A stretch of 64,000 nucleotides of DNA, from contig NZ_JWLD01000006.1 of the NCBI RefSeq assembly GCF_000813725.1, positions 1 to 64,000 of the forward strand, written 5' to 3'. Under the pieces are notes generated by a model. It ran no database searches, had not been told where the DNA came from, and was given only the letters and a program-made list of their open reading frames with translations. A program made the position numbers and the translations under genes. Numbering within the stretch: position 1 is the stretch's first letter; each line of letters starts with the position of its first letter. Positions 18,601 through 27,964 of this stretch are shown here, in pieces. Source of the stretch: Leisingera sp. ANG-Vp. Its GTDB lineage: Bacteria > Pseudomonadota > Alphaproteobacteria > Rhodobacterales > Rhodobacteraceae.

Positions 18601-20021
18601 TTTCCAAACGCCCTCCTCGGCGCAACATGGTGGTGGAAAAACTGCGGCGCCTGGGCGATCAGCCGGGCGTAGGCTGCGACTCCGAAATCAATCCAGTCGC
18701 GCATCAGGTCGCAGTAGTGATAGGTGGGCATCATCGGATCGCTGAAATGCGCATAGCTTTCGTGGTAACAGCCGCCGGCGCATAGATTGCGGATCCGGCA
18801 GGTGGCGCAGCCCTTTTCTGTCCGGTCGGAACGCGCCTTGATGAAACCCGAAAGTTCCTTGCGCTTGATGCCCTCATCAACGGAGCCGAACTGATCCATT
18901 TCCGAGCCGGTGAACCGGTGGCACAGGTTCAGCGCGCCATCGTGATTGACCGCCAGCATCCCAACGCCGGCTCCGCAGGGCAGTGCCTTGGAGCGACCCT
19001 CGTAGAGGTCGTTCATCATCTGATGCATGTTGGAAAAGCCGATGTTCCGGCCCTGCAGCGCCTCCTCGGCATAGCGGCGACCCAGGGATTTCATCCCCTC
19101 GAATACCTCCAGCAGTTCGGCGCCGTTGAGGTTGAACGCATCCATCTCGCCCGATGTCACCGGCGAAAACCCGACTTCGGCAAAGCCGATATCGTTTTTC
19201 AGATGGTCCCAGATCTCGACGATATTGGTGATGCCTGCGGTCAGGGTGACGCGGGCGCCCACCGGTTTTGAAGTGTAGCGCGACAGCAGCAGCCGTGCCT
19301 TGGCCGCCACCGTGTCATACGTGCCCTTGCCGCCCACCGTTTTGCGGTTCAGGTCGTGCTGCGCTTTGGGGCCGTCGATTGAGACTGTCAGCCCGAACCG
19401 GTGCGCGTCCAGCCAGTCGATCAGCGGCTCGGTCAGCAGCGTCGCATTGGTGGTGAGACTGAAATTCACTTCCTTGCCAAGCGCCGCAAAATGCGGCTCG
19501 GCCCAATCCACCACCTGGCGGATCAGCGGAAGGTTCGAAAGCGGCTCGCCGCCGAAAAACACGATGTTGTAGCTGTCCCGGTCCGGGTTTTCGGCCAGCA
19601 GCATCTCTGCCGATTTCCTGGCGGTTTCAAAGGCCATCTTCTGGCCCTTGGACGGCACTGCCAGATCCTCCTTGTAGCAATAGGAACAGGCCAGATTGCA
19701 GCCGGTGTTGACGTTCAGAACGATGGTCGTCAGCGGAAATGTCTCGATCTCGATCGGCGGCCGTTCCGGCTGCAGCGGGCGGCCGTCATTGACGATATCC
19801 AGCCGCACCAGCCCGTCGAGCCGTGCCGCGGCATCTTCAACCGCAAACCGCGCTTCAAACTCGTCCATCGAGAAGGCCTGTTCTTGCGCCGCATAATCGA
19901 GAATGTCGCGGTCTACGCTGTCCATCTCGAAAATCGAGGTGGTCGGAACATGGAACAGAACCTCGCGTCCGCCGACTTCAACCCGGTGCGCATTGGCAGG
20001 CTGATAGTGAAAGTCTTTCAT
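18597..20021 (-). CDS. qhpD: Radical SAM crosslinking enzyme QhpD
   Basis: A 474-residue SPASM-type radical SAM enzyme. The SAM cluster motif is Cys108-x3-Cys112-x2-Cys115 in [16 protein letters not shown]. The C-terminal auxiliary-cluster region includes [23 protein letters not shown] and a dense [17 protein letters not shown] segment. QhpD makes the intra-peptide Cys-to-Asp/Glu thioether crosslinks in QhpC before the leader is removed; the N-terminal 90 residues form the peptide-recognition part. It starts 15 bases after qhpA and overlaps qhpC. Confidence 0.95.
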   Translation of the reverse strand: MKDFHYQPANAHRVEVGGREVLFHVPTTSIFEMDSVDRDILDYAAQEQAFSMDEFEARFAVEDAAARLDGLVRLDIVNDGRPLQPERPPIEIETFPLTTIVLNVNTGCNLACSYCYKEDLAVPSKGQKMAFETARKSAEMLLAENPDRDSYNIVFFGGEPLSNLPLIRQVVDWAEPHFAALGKEVNFSLTTNATLLTEPLIDWLDAHRFGLTVSIDGPKAQHDLNRKTVGGKGTYDTVAAKARLLLSRYTSKPVGARVTLTAGITNIVEIWDHLKNDIGFAEVGFSPVTSGEMDAFNLNGAELLEVFEGMKSLGRRYAEEALQGRNIGFSNMHQMMNDLYEGRSKALPCGAGVGMLAVNHDGALNLCHRFTGSEMDQFGSVDEGIKRKELSGFIKARSDRTEKGCATCRIRNLCAGGCYHESYAHFSDPMMPTYHYCDLMRDWIDFGVAAYARLIAQAPQFFHHHVAPRRAFGK

Positions 20022-20036
20022 GGTTTCTCTCCAGTC

Positions 20037-21560
20037 TCAGCGGATCGGCGGGTCGATGAAGCGCTGCACGGTGACAATCAGCATGGCTTCGGCCCGCAGG
20101 CCCATCGCCTCGGCCTGCACCTTCAATTCTCCCACATTGTTGGCGCTGAAGGGGCGGTCCGCATTGGGGCCGGCAATTGCAGGCAGGAAGATGCCGCTGG
20201 CCTGCATTTCGCCTGCATATTCGGTGTCCTTCATATGCGCCGCGTGGTCATGCGCGTTGGCCACTGACCACTGTGCGTCAACCCGGCCGATGCGCACGTC
20301 GTCCTCTGTGCCGGCTTGGCCGTCGGGGCCGTTCCACATGCCCACCGCGTTGAAATAGGCGGGCACCGCCGCAGGGCCGCTGTCGCTGCCGCCTCCGACA
20401 CGGGCGATGGTGAACTCCGGTTCCACCCGGATGCTGTCGATGGAGGCATAATGCGCGATTTGCCCTTCAGCATTGCCGGTGCTGAAAGTGACGATCCCAT
20501 TGCCCTCAGTTGACAGCGACAGGGCCGTGCCGAAGTCATTTGCGGCTGTACTGCCAGTCGAACTGGCAAGTGACTCCAGGCCGGTGCCAACCACCTGCAC
20601 CCGGGCCTTTCCGGCAGGAACCGCAGATGGGACTGTGCCTAGAATGCTGCTGCCCGCTCCGTCTCTGACACCTGTCAGCGGTGCGCCCAGGGCATCGTTG
20701 CCGCGGTCGAACTGGCGCCCCTGCAGGCTGTTGCCGTCTTCCGACAGCGCCAGCACCTGACGGTAGGCGGTGCCGCCTATGTCCAGATTGGCCCGCCATT
20801 CATATCCGGTGTACAGGTTCATCTGGCCTGACGCGGGATGCACAGTACCATCCGCCGTCACAAATTCGCCGCTGATCTGGTAGGGTGAGTTTTCGCCGAT
20901 GACCGTCAGCTTGCCGTAGGCTTCGCCGATGCCAGGAAGGTCGGTCATCACCACCCAGCCGCCCGCCACCGGCTGCTTCTCCGCGGCCCGCCAGTCCGTC
21001 CAGGCGGCAGTCTCCAGCGGGTTCTGTTCGGCCAGATAGTCTGCAATCTCGGTCCGGGCGATCTTGTACCATTCGCGGTCGCGGCCCAGTGCCTGGTATT
21101 CAATGGTCGGGAAGTGACCGACATGGAAATCCATGTGCAGTTCCCATTCCTCAGCCGTGCGGTTTTGCAGCAATCCGCGGGCGGCAGTATGGCACCGTGC
21201 GCACATCGAGGCAAAAGGCTCCTCCAGGCTTTCCTGGTAATTCGGATCTTTTTCCAGCGCATAGCGGAAGGGGGCGGCTTCCGCTGGAGCCAGGCCTTGG
21301 GTATCCGACAGATGCTGCACAACGGCGCGGCGGTCCGCGGCGCTGATGTCGAGCCCGTGCGCCTGCTGCATCCGCACAATTGTCATCATCCAGCCTTCTG
21401 GTGTTTTGCGCTGCCCGCTGATCCGGCTCAACCCGCTTTCCTCGGCGGTGTGGCAGCCGGAGCAGCTGTCCTGCAGCAGCCTCTCGCTGGCGAGCGCCGG
21501 CGCCGTGCCTGCGATCGTTATTATCAATGCGGCCGTCAGGCTGCCTGTTCGTGCTGTCAT
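20037..21560 (-). CDS. qhpA: Quinohemoprotein amine dehydrogenase alpha subunit (dihaem cytochrome c)
   Basis: A 507-residue exported cytochrome. The signal peptide is MTARTGSLTAALIITIAGTAPALA. Two c-type haem sites are seen, CSGCH at Cys33-His37 and CARCH at Cys120-His124, followed by about 330 residues matching the beta-rich domains 2-4 of the family. The ATG at 21560 overlaps the qhpG stop (TAATG); the frame is open 24 codons further upstream but without a signal peptide, so the shorter form is chosen. It passes electrons from CTQ in QhpC through its haems to an external cytochrome or cupredoxin in the periplasm. Confidence 0.94.
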   Translation of the reverse strand: MTARTGSLTAALIITIAGTAPALASERLLQDSCSGCHTAEESGLSRISGQRKTPEGWMMTIVRMQQAHGLDISAADRRAVVQHLSDTQGLAPAEAAPFRYALEKDPNYQESLEEPFASMCARCHTAARGLLQNRTAEEWELHMDFHVGHFPTIEYQALGRDREWYKIARTEIADYLAEQNPLETAAWTDWRAAEKQPVAGGWVVMTDLPGIGEAYGKLTVIGENSPYQISGEFVTADGTVHPASGQMNLYTGYEWRANLDIGGTAYRQVLALSEDGNSLQGRQFDRGNDALGAPLTGVRDGAGSSILGTVPSAVPAGKARVQVVGTGLESLASSTGSTAANDFGTALSLSTEGNGIVTFSTGNAEGQIAHYASIDSIRVEPEFTIARVGGGSDSGPAAVPAYFNAVGMWNGPDGQAGTEDDVRIGRVDAQWSVANAHDHAAHMKDTEYAGEMQASGIFLPAIAGPNADRPFSANNVGELKVQAEAMGLRAEAMLIVTVQRFIDPPIR

Positions 21561-22909
21561 TAGATTGTCTCCCTGTTGCTGAGGTCCAAAGGGATCTGCG
21601 TCCCTTCGGTGAAACCCTGCGCGATCAGCCATTGGTGAATGGCGTTGGCGGCTTGCGGTGATGCTTCGGGCAGGACGGAGGTGTGAAACCCTGCGCGGCC
21701 GGGCAGCGGCCGCGTGCCCAGACGGCGCAGAAGCGGAATAATCTCTTGCCCGCAGGCAAAGGCGGCGCCGCCGGGGGCGTCGCGCGTAATCAGCACGTCG
21801 CGCCGTGCAAGCCGGCCGTCCTGCACAACAACCCGGCTGCTGATGTGCGGCCGGATGCCGGTATCATGGGCCGGGGTGTCATCGGGCCAAGCCGCGCGCC
21901 GGTCCCAAAACGGCGAGCCAAGCCCGGCCTCCCGGTAGAAATCGCGGCCGATCCGGGCCTGCCGCCAGAAGGTTGCGGCCACCCGGTCGCGGTAGAAATC
22001 GCGGGCGAGTGCTGTTTGGCCGTTCAGCAAGGCATTGGCGATTGGCACGGCCATCAATGCCGAAGAGACTGCCCAGAACATCCCGTGGCCCGACAGGGGG
22101 TCCAGCGCAACTGCCGCGTCGCCCAGCCGCGGACAGAGCGGGTCCAGCTCCGGCGCCGCCAGCCGGGCAGCAATGGCATGCACGGCAGGGCGGCGGGGAA
22201 GGGGGATGGAAGTTTCCTCCAGCACGGAATGCCACAGGGCACTGACCGCTGTCTTGCCGCCGGCCTTCGGGCCCAATGAATCAGCGTCTCCGACGGCCTG
22301 AAGCCACAGCTGGTTCCGGTTCACAGGGGTCGACCAGATCCACCCATTGGACCGCGCGTCGATCCGCGGCGTTTCCATGTACCCGGCGAGCGGCGGCACA
22401 ATGCCGGCGACGGAAATTGTATCCGGGCCTGCGCACCTGTCCCGGCCCGACCCTGCGAATAGGCGCGGTGCGCGGCGGCCGCGTGCTTCAAACAAGAGGG
22501 CGGCTGTGATCTTCCGGCCGCCGGCGAGGCGGATGTGCCTTTTGTCCGGGCGGACAGCTGCAATAGCCGTGCAAAACACGGCGGCACCGCTGGCCCGGGC
22601 CGCCTCCAGAAGCTGGTTGTCGAAGGTGCTGCGGTCTGCCGGGTGCTCGTTGTTTTGGCCGCCCTGAAAAGCGCCCCACCGCACCTGTCGCTGCTGGGCC
22701 GTGCCAACCCCGTCCAGCGGCAGGCCGTGCCGGTGCAGAATTGAGGCCACGCGGGCAGACATGCCTTCGAACCGGGCCGCGCGCGGCGGCAGGGTGGCCA
22801 GTGCCACCCGGTACCCGGCCCGCGCCAGCAGAATGGCGGCCACCGACCCGGCTGGGCCGCCGCCTGCGATTGCAATGTCAAAGGTGCCAATTCGAGGTGC
22901 CATTTGCAC
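21560..22909 (-). CDS. qhpG: FAD-dependent monooxygenase QhpG
   Basis: A 449-residue flavoprotein of the group A monooxygenase type. The dinucleotide-binding motif is FDIAIAGGGPAGSVAAILLA near residue 10 and the second FAD motif is LCPRLGDAAVALDPLSGHG near residue 270. In Paracoccus, QhpG hydroxylates the tryptophan of crosslinked QhpC, the step towards CTQ. It is the first gene of the operon and its stop overlaps the qhpA start. GTG at 22909 fits a GGGGCA site at about seven bases; ATG at 22903 is the alternative. Confidence 0.92.
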   Translation of the reverse strand: MQMAPRIGTFDIAIAGGGPAGSVAAILLARAGYRVALATLPPRAARFEGMSARVASILHRHGLPLDGVGTAQQRQVRWGAFQGGQNNEHPADRSTFDNQLLEAARASGAAVFCTAIAAVRPDKRHIRLAGGRKITAALLFEARGRRAPRLFAGSGRDRCAGPDTISVAGIVPPLAGYMETPRIDARSNGWIWSTPVNRNQLWLQAVGDADSLGPKAGGKTAVSALWHSVLEETSIPLPRRPAVHAIAARLAAPELDPLCPRLGDAAVALDPLSGHGMFWAVSSALMAVPIANALLNGQTALARDFYRDRVAATFWRQARIGRDFYREAGLGSPFWDRRAAWPDDTPAHDTGIRPHISSRVVVQDGRLARRDVLITRDAPGGAAFACGQEIIPLLRRLGTRPLPGRAGFHTSVLPEASPQAANAIHQWLIAQGFTEGTQIPLDLSNRETI

Positions 22910-22946
22910 AAGCTGCCCCGGTCAGGCGGTGTTTGTGGCGGACGCA

Positions 22947-22987
22947 TCCGGACAAGAAGACGACATTTCCGGACAGAATCGGGGACA
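22947..22987 (-). promoter_or_regulatory. Candidate AraC-type operator of the qhp operon: phased direct repeats
   Basis: TCCGGACA occurs at 22947-22954 and again at 22968-22975, exactly 21 bases apart (two helical turns), followed by a related TCGGGGACA at 22979-22987. The first copy is also followed by GACGACA. These same-orientation repeats lie between qhpG (minus) and the divergent AraC gene (plus), where an AraC-family activator would bind. The binding protein is inferred; no promoter boxes are convincing. Confidence 0.55.
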
Positions 22988-23063
22988 GCGGTGCAGCTTG
23001 CGGTGATTTTTCTGGAATGGCGGAAATTTGAGGTATTCTGGCGCAATCCTGAGGAAATGCGCG

Positions 23064-24074
23064 ATGCCACACAATTATCAGCCCCGTATTTCGGCCACGA
23101 CGTTGAACGATCCGCTGCGTGCGGTGGAGTTCATGAACGGCAATTCTGCTTCGATTTTCCGCAGTGCCCGGATCAGCCCTGAGGATCTGGACGGGGAGAT
23201 CGGCCTGAAGAAATTCGTGGATTTCTGCGAGCACGCTGCCAATGATCTGGAACTGCCTGATTTCGGCTGGCGGGTGGGGACTGTCTTTGACCTGCAAAAT
23301 CTTGGATTGCTGGGGGAATTCATCAAACAGGCACCAACGCTCGGCGCCGCCTTGCTGCTGTTCCGCAATGCCTTTCCTGCAGTGCAAAGCGACTCGGAAA
23401 TGCGGCTGACCGTCGAAGCGGACAAGGCGTTTCTGACGTACCGGATCCTTGATACCGGCATCTGGCCGAGGCAGCAGGACGCGGAATTGACACTGTCCGT
23501 GTTCAATAGCCTCATAAAATCCGCAAGCGGTCCGGACTGGCGGCCGGAACTGCTGACCCTGGAGCACGAATCAAGTGCTTTGCAAGCTCAGAACACGGCA
23601 GGCCCCCGCTGTCCGGTGCAGGTCGCGGCCCCTTCAAACACGCTGGTGTTTTCCTCATGCCTGCTTGATCTGCCGCTTGCCGGCCGCGAAAATCCGGCCT
23701 TCAAGGAAGCTTCGCTGCAGATTGTAAAATTAGCCCGCCAAAGCGAGCGCGCCGCGCCGGTGACGGTGCGGGTGCGCCGGGAATTGCTGATGCGTATCGG
23801 GCGCGAAAACTTTGAACAGACCACTGTCGCATCGGCGCTGGGCATGTCGCGCCGGACGCTGCGGCGCAGGCTGGCGGATGAAGGGCAAAGGTTCTCCCGC
23901 TTGCTGGCTGATTGCCGTATGGAAATCGCCAAGCGGATGCTGCTGACACCCGGCGTGCAGCTTCAGGCCATTTCGGAGATGCTCGGATACTCCGAGGTTT
24001 CAGCTTTTGAGCGGGCATTCCGGCAGCAGGAGGGGGCTACGCCCAGCCAATACCGGAAACAAACGCCTGTCTGA
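23064..24074 (+). CDS. qhpR: AraC-family transcriptional activator, probable QhpR
   Basis: A 336-residue regulator. The N-terminal ~200 residues resemble the Arabinose_bd (OruR/ArgR-type) domain, including LDGEIGLKKFVDFCEHAAND and LGLLGEFIKQAPTLGAALLL. The C-terminal helix-turn-helix domain contains TTVASALGMSRRTLRRRLADEG and the signature ISEMLGYSEVSAFERAFRQQEGATPSQYR. The ATG at 23064 with AGGA nine bases upstream is preferred over an upstream TTG at 23028. It diverges from qhpG, and QhpR of Paracoccus is an AraC-type activator required for the operon. That this gene rather than the one at 13803 is the orthologue is inference from position. Confidence 0.75.
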   Translation: MPHNYQPRISATTLNDPLRAVEFMNGNSASIFRSARISPEDLDGEIGLKKFVDFCEHAANDLELPDFGWRVGTVFDLQNLGLLGEFIKQAPTLGAALLLFRNAFPAVQSDSEMRLTVEADKAFLTYRILDTGIWPRQQDAELTLSVFNSLIKSASGPDWRPELLTLEHESSALQAQNTAGPRCPVQVAAPSNTLVFSSCLLDLPLAGRENPAFKEASLQIVKLARQSERAAPVTVRVRRELLMRIGRENFEQTTVASALGMSRRTLRRRLADEGQRFSRLLADCRMEIAKRMLLTPGVQLQAISEMLGYSEVSAFERAFRQQEGATPSQYRKQTPV

Positions 24075-24133
24075 TATTCCCGGCCGGGGATGTGCCGCAG
24101 TGTTCGGGCTGCCGGGCGGCGCAGGGGAGGCGG

Positions 24134-25054
24134 TCAGCCTTCCCGGCTTGTCCCTGCAACCCAGAATTCGTTTCTTCTGGCTTGGATCCGCCCTGCCAGG
24201 AAATCGACAAAGAGCCGGACCCTTGCCGTGTTGCGCAAATCCTTGTGCAGCAGCAGCCACAGGCTGCGGTAGGGTTTGGGCTTTTGGAACGGCGCCCGGA
24301 TCAGACCGGGGTGGCGGTCGCCCAGACAGCAGGCGAGATAGGCCATTCCCAGGCCTGAGGCCGCCAGGGTAATCAGCGGCACGATATCCGAGACCCGGTG
24401 GCGCAGCAGCGCTTTGGGGTAGCAGCTTTGCTGGACCCATTTGGCGGTGGTGTCCCCTTCCGGCTCGTGCCAGCCGATCAGAGACAGCCCCTCGCCGCCG
24501 TTGTCCCGTACCCGCTGCGCATAATCCTTGGAGCAATAGGCAGCCTGCGACAGTTGCACCAGCTTGCGCCCGACAACATCCTGGGTGACCTGATCGGCAA
24601 TCCGCAAGGAGACATCTGCCTCGCGGCGGCTGAGATCGGCCACTTCGTTGCTGAACCGCATGTTCAGACTGATGTCGGGATAGCGTTCAGCAAACAGTGC
24701 CAGATCATCCATGACCGAGGTCATCGCCAGCCCGTGCGGCAGGGTGAGGTAGATAGTGCCGCTGGGCAGTGCGTCGCGACCGACGATGATGCGGGAAGCT
24801 GCGGTCATTTCCTCTTCGACCCGCTCGGCATAGGGCATCAGGTCCTCGCCAAGCTGAGTCAGAGCCAGCCCGGCCTTGGAGCGGTCGAACAGGCGCGAGC
24901 CGACATTCTCTTCCATCACCGCGAGGCGGCGGGCCAGCGTTGTATGGTTCACCTGGATACTGTCAGCCCCGCCCCGGAGCGTGCCGCAGCGCGCCACAGC
25001 CAGGAAGTATTTCAGATCGTCCCAATTCAGCGAATGGCTTTCCTGCAGGGTCAT
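24134..25054 (-). CDS. LysR-family transcriptional regulator
   Basis: A 306-residue LysR-type regulator. The N-terminal winged helix-turn-helix is in LNWDDLKYFLAVARCGTLRG and NHTTLARRLAVMEENVGSRL, and the effector-binding domain follows from about residue 95. The ATG at 25054 (MTLQESHSL) is preceded by AGAGGGCGGAC at proper spacing, so it is preferred over an upstream ATG at 25078. It is divergent from the short-chain dehydrogenase gene, the usual LysR target arrangement. The LRGGADSIQ in the recognition region is slightly atypical but the fold is intact. Confidence 0.93.
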   Translation of the reverse strand: MTLQESHSLNWDDLKYFLAVARCGTLRGGADSIQVNHTTLARRLAVMEENVGSRLFDRSKAGLALTQLGEDLMPYAERVEEEMTAASRIIVGRDALPSGTIYLTLPHGLAMTSVMDDLALFAERYPDISLNMRFSNEVADLSRREADVSLRIADQVTQDVVGRKLVQLSQAAYCSKDYAQRVRDNGGEGLSLIGWHEPEGDTTAKWVQQSCYPKALLRHRVSDIVPLITLAASGLGMAYLACCLGDRHPGLIRAPFQKPKPYRSLWLLLHKDLRNTARVRLFVDFLAGRIQARRNEFWVAGTSREG

Positions 25055-25188
25055 GTCCGCCCTCTCTGAGTGGTTCACTTTTGAGACACGGTGTTCAGTT
25101 CTACCCGTCTACAGCGCAGATCTCAACCACCCTAACTCTACTGCAAAGGCACCGGAGGCGGTGCCGCAGCCATAGAGGGAAGACTGTC

Positions 25189-26112
25189 ATGAACACTATC
25201 CAATCCGTTCTCATCACCGGCGCCAATGCCGGCCTGGGCCGCGAAAGCGCCCGGCAGCTGGCGATGCAGGAGGGTATCCGGAAGATCTATCTGGCCTGCC
25301 GCAGCGAGGCTAAGGCAAAGGAAGCCAAGGCTCAGCTGGAAGCTGCGACCGGCCGCAAGATCTTTGAGATTATCCTGATGGACGTGATGAAGCCGGACAC
25401 GGTCCGCGCAGCCGTGGCCAAGCTGGAAACGCCGGTTGATGCGGTGATCCTCAATGCCGGCGGCAGCGGCGGCACAACGCCTTTCGCAAAAACAGACAGC
25501 GGCGTCAGCCATATCTTTGCGGTCAACGTGCTGGGCCATGTGGTGCTGGTGGATGAGCTGCTGGAGCGGCAGCTGCTGACCTCCACCGTGCTTTATGCAG
25601 GCTCCGAAGCGGCCCGCGGAATTCCGAAGATGGGCATGCCGGTGCCGGAGATGAAAACCTCATCCGTAGCCGAATACGCGGCCGTGATCGACGGCAGCAG
25701 ATTTGCGGACGAACCGGACCCGATGGTGGCTTACGGTTATGTCAAGCTGCAGGCGGCGATGTGGATGGCGTCGATGGCCCGCCAGCACTCCCATATCCGC
25801 TTTGTAACCATGAGCCCGGGCGGCACCACCGGTACCTCGGGCTTTGACGATTTGCCGTTTTTCAAGCGGTTGTTTTTCAAGCACATCGGCGGTGTCCTGA
25901 TGCCAAGGCTCGGCATGATGCACAGGATTGAGACCGGCGCCAAACGCTATGTCGACGGATTGCTGGACGCAAAATTCAAGACCGGCCGGTTCTACGCTAG
26001 CCAGGGCAAGTTTCCGACAGGTCCGGTGGTGGATCAGGAAAGCCGGACCGCAGGTTACGGCAACCCGGAGTTCCAGGACAACGCAAACATGGCGGTGCGC
26101 CGGTTCATCTGA
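25189..26112 (+). CDS. Short-chain dehydrogenase/reductase
   Basis: A 307-residue SDR-fold oxidoreductase. The cofactor motif TGANAGLGRESA lies at residues 10-21, with CRSEAKAKEA after it suggesting NADP preference through Arg. NAGG is at about residue 90. The catalytic Ser is in LYAGSEAA near 137 and Tyr-Lys in AYGYVKLQ near 185. An insertion between Ser and Tyr (about 45 residues) is longer than in classical SDRs and resembles protochlorophyllide-reductase/retinol-dehydrogenase-like members. The ATG at 25189 follows GAGGGAAGACTGTC. It is divergent from the LysR gene and 25 bases upstream of a small membrane protein gene. Confidence 0.9.
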   Translation: MNTIQSVLITGANAGLGRESARQLAMQEGIRKIYLACRSEAKAKEAKAQLEAATGRKIFEIILMDVMKPDTVRAAVAKLETPVDAVILNAGGSGGTTPFAKTDSGVSHIFAVNVLGHVVLVDELLERQLLTSTVLYAGSEAARGIPKMGMPVPEMKTSSVAEYAAVIDGSRFADEPDPMVAYGYVKLQAAMWMASMARQHSHIRFVTMSPGGTTGTSGFDDLPFFKRLFFKHIGGVLMPRLGMMHRIETGAKRYVDGLLDAKFKTGRFYASQGKFPTGPVVDQESRTAGYGNPEFQDNANMAVRRFI

Positions 26113-26137
26113 GCCCGCCTAGCAAAGGAGAAGAAAA

Positions 26138-26515
26138 ATGGAACTGGCACTTCAAACCGTGATCGGACTGGGCACGCTGATGCTGGCTGGACTGGGGCTG
26201 ATGTCGATGCTGAGCCCCGGCAGGATGGCCGGCATCTTTGGCGTCGGGACCACCGGACCAGTGGGGCTCAGCACCATCCGCTCGGCGATGGGCGGAATGT
26301 TTCTGTCCTGCGCCGCCATGCTTGCAGCGGGGCAGCTGACCGGTTTGACCCTGTGGTTCATCCCGGTGGCTGTGACGATGTCTGCCATTGCTGCCGGCCG
26401 GTTGATCAGCATGGCCTTTGATGGTTTCGACACGCAAGTCGTGCCGCCGCTGGTGATCGAACTGGTGCTGGCCGCCGCGCTGACCACAGCACATATGCAG
26501 GGCGCTGCGGCGTAA
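26138..26515 (+). CDS. Small four-helix membrane protein (DUF4345-like)
   Basis: A 125-residue hydrophobic protein with about four transmembrane stretches (residues 4-24, 45-63, 70-88 and 103-120). Family features resemble DUF4345 proteins (GLGTLMLAGLGLMSMLSPG and RSAMGGMFLSCAAMLA). The start follows AAAGGAGAAGAAAA. It is probably co-transcribed with the dehydrogenase upstream and ends at a perfect hairpin shared with the convergent histidine kinase gene. The function is unknown. Confidence 0.75.
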   Translation: MELALQTVIGLGTLMLAGLGLMSMLSPGRMAGIFGVGTTGPVGLSTIRSAMGGMFLSCAAMLAAGQLTGLTLWFIPVAVTMSAIAAGRLISMAFDGFDTQVVPPLVIELVLAAALTTAHMQGAAA

Positions 26516-26528
26516 CGGTTGCTGCAGA

Positions 26529-26557
26529 CGGCCAGGAATTGCCAATCTTCCTGGCCG
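26529..26557. terminator. Convergent-gene hairpin terminator
   Basis: CGGCCAGGAA at 26529-26538 pairs perfectly with TTCCTGGCCG at 26548-26557 around a nine-base loop. It lies between the convergent small membrane protein and histidine kinase genes. There is no strong T-run on either side, so its efficiency is uncertain. Confidence 0.6.
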
Positions 26558-26587
26558 CGAACCCTGCAGAATTCCGGTGCGGCGAGC

Positions 26588-27964
26588 TCAGGCTGGGGCG
26601 GCGGCCGGGCTGTTGGGCAGCACCACACGCATGCCAAAGCCGCCTGCATCCTGGAACGGGATGATGTCACCGCCATGTTTGCGCACAATGCTGCGGGCAA
26701 TCGACAGCCCCAGTCCGACGCTGCCATCTGTCACGTCCCGTGAACTGTCCAGCCGGGTGAAGGGCACAAAGACTTCCTCGTACATGTCTGCCGGAATGCC
26801 GGGACCGTCGTCGCAGAACTCCACTGTGACCTGCTCTGGCCCCTGCTTCAGCGCAATCCGCACCCGGGTTCCGTATTTGATGCCATTGCCTATCAGGTTG
26901 CGGAACACCCGCTTGATCGAGACTTTGCGGCAGAGCGTCACCGAGGGCACGGTCTGTACCAGCTCTGCCGCTTCGGTTTCGCGCGCCAGATCCTGCAGCA
27001 TTTCCGCCAGATCGACTGGCTGAGGCTCCTCCTCGGCCGCTTCCTGGCGCGAGAAGGCCAGGTAGCTGTCGACCATGGTCCGCATTTCCTCGGCGGTTTC
27101 GATCATGTTTTCGCGCAGCTCGTCATCCTCAATAAACTCGGCCCGCAGCCGCAGCGATGTGATCGGGGTGCGCAGATCGTGATTGATCGCGGCCAGCATC
27201 GCGGTGCGGTCGCGGACAAAGCGGGTCAGCCGCTCCTGCATTTGGTTGAAGGCCTCGGCGGTTCTGCCCACTTCGGCAGGGCCGGTAACTGCAATGGGCT
27301 GGGCGGTTTCGCCCCGGCCCAGCTGTTCGGCGGCGCTGGACAGGTCGCGCAGCGGCCGGGTGATCTTGCGGGCCAGAATGGTTACACTGCCGCCGATGCC
27401 CAGCAGCGAGGTCAGCACCGACAGGGCGAAGGGCGCCAGGTAAATGCTGAAATCGGCATTGGCGAATGTGCGCACGTTCAGCCAGCTGCCGTCTGCCAGC
27501 TGCACCGAAATGGTCCAGAACGGGCACTCGGCCGCTGTCGGTGTGTCATACAGAGGCACCACGCACACTTCCGCGGCGTCGCCGAACATGATCCACCACA
27601 GGTCGGTGATATTGATTGTCCGGACTTCGGTCAGAACATTTTGCTCTCCGAAGTATTCCCGCAGCACATGGGCATCCGGGGAGTCTTCCAGGGGCACCTC
27701 ACCCTGCGGAGCCGCTGCCACCCTATAGGTGGTTTCATCGTTGCTTGCCGTTTCCAGAATGCGGTTATGTGCAGATGCGGCCGAGCTGTTCAGATAGTCC
27801 GCGGTACTGACAATTTTCTGGAAAAAGTACTGGTCCTCGTATTTGTCGAACTTCTCGTCCTGATAAAACAGCAGGGCGCCGGTGATCAGCGTCTGTGTCA
27901 GCACGGTTGCGATCACCGTCGCGGCAATCAGATAGCCGGCCAGGCTGCGCGGCAGCAGCCTCAT
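26588..27964 (-). CDS. Sensor histidine kinase with HAMP domain
   Basis: A 458-residue membrane kinase. TM1 spans about residues 8-33 and a periplasmic sensor domain runs to about 175, including an unusual Cys pair in EVCVVPLYDTPTAAECPFW. TM2 is near 177-198 and HAMP about 200-252 (RKITRPLRDLSSAAEQLGRG). The phosphoacceptor is His262 in AAINHDLRTPITSLRLRAEF. The ATPase motifs are NLIGNGIKYG, CDDGPGIP and GSVGLGLSIARSIVRKHGGD. It overlaps the response regulator gene by four bases. The pair diverges from an RND efflux operon, so control of that pump is likely. Confidence 0.93.
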   Translation of the reverse strand: MRLLPRSLAGYLIAATVIATVLTQTLITGALLFYQDEKFDKYEDQYFFQKIVSTADYLNSSAASAHNRILETASNDETTYRVAAAPQGEVPLEDSPDAHVLREYFGEQNVLTEVRTINITDLWWIMFGDAAEVCVVPLYDTPTAAECPFWTISVQLADGSWLNVRTFANADFSIYLAPFALSVLTSLLGIGGSVTILARKITRPLRDLSSAAEQLGRGETAQPIAVTGPAEVGRTAEAFNQMQERLTRFVRDRTAMLAAINHDLRTPITSLRLRAEFIEDDELRENMIETAEEMRTMVDSYLAFSRQEAAEEEPQPVDLAEMLQDLARETEAAELVQTVPSVTLCRKVSIKRVFRNLIGNGIKYGTRVRIALKQGPEQVTVEFCDDGPGIPADMYEEVFVPFTRLDSSRDVTDGSVGLGLSIARSIVRKHGGDIIPFQDAGGFGMRVVLPNSPAAAPA

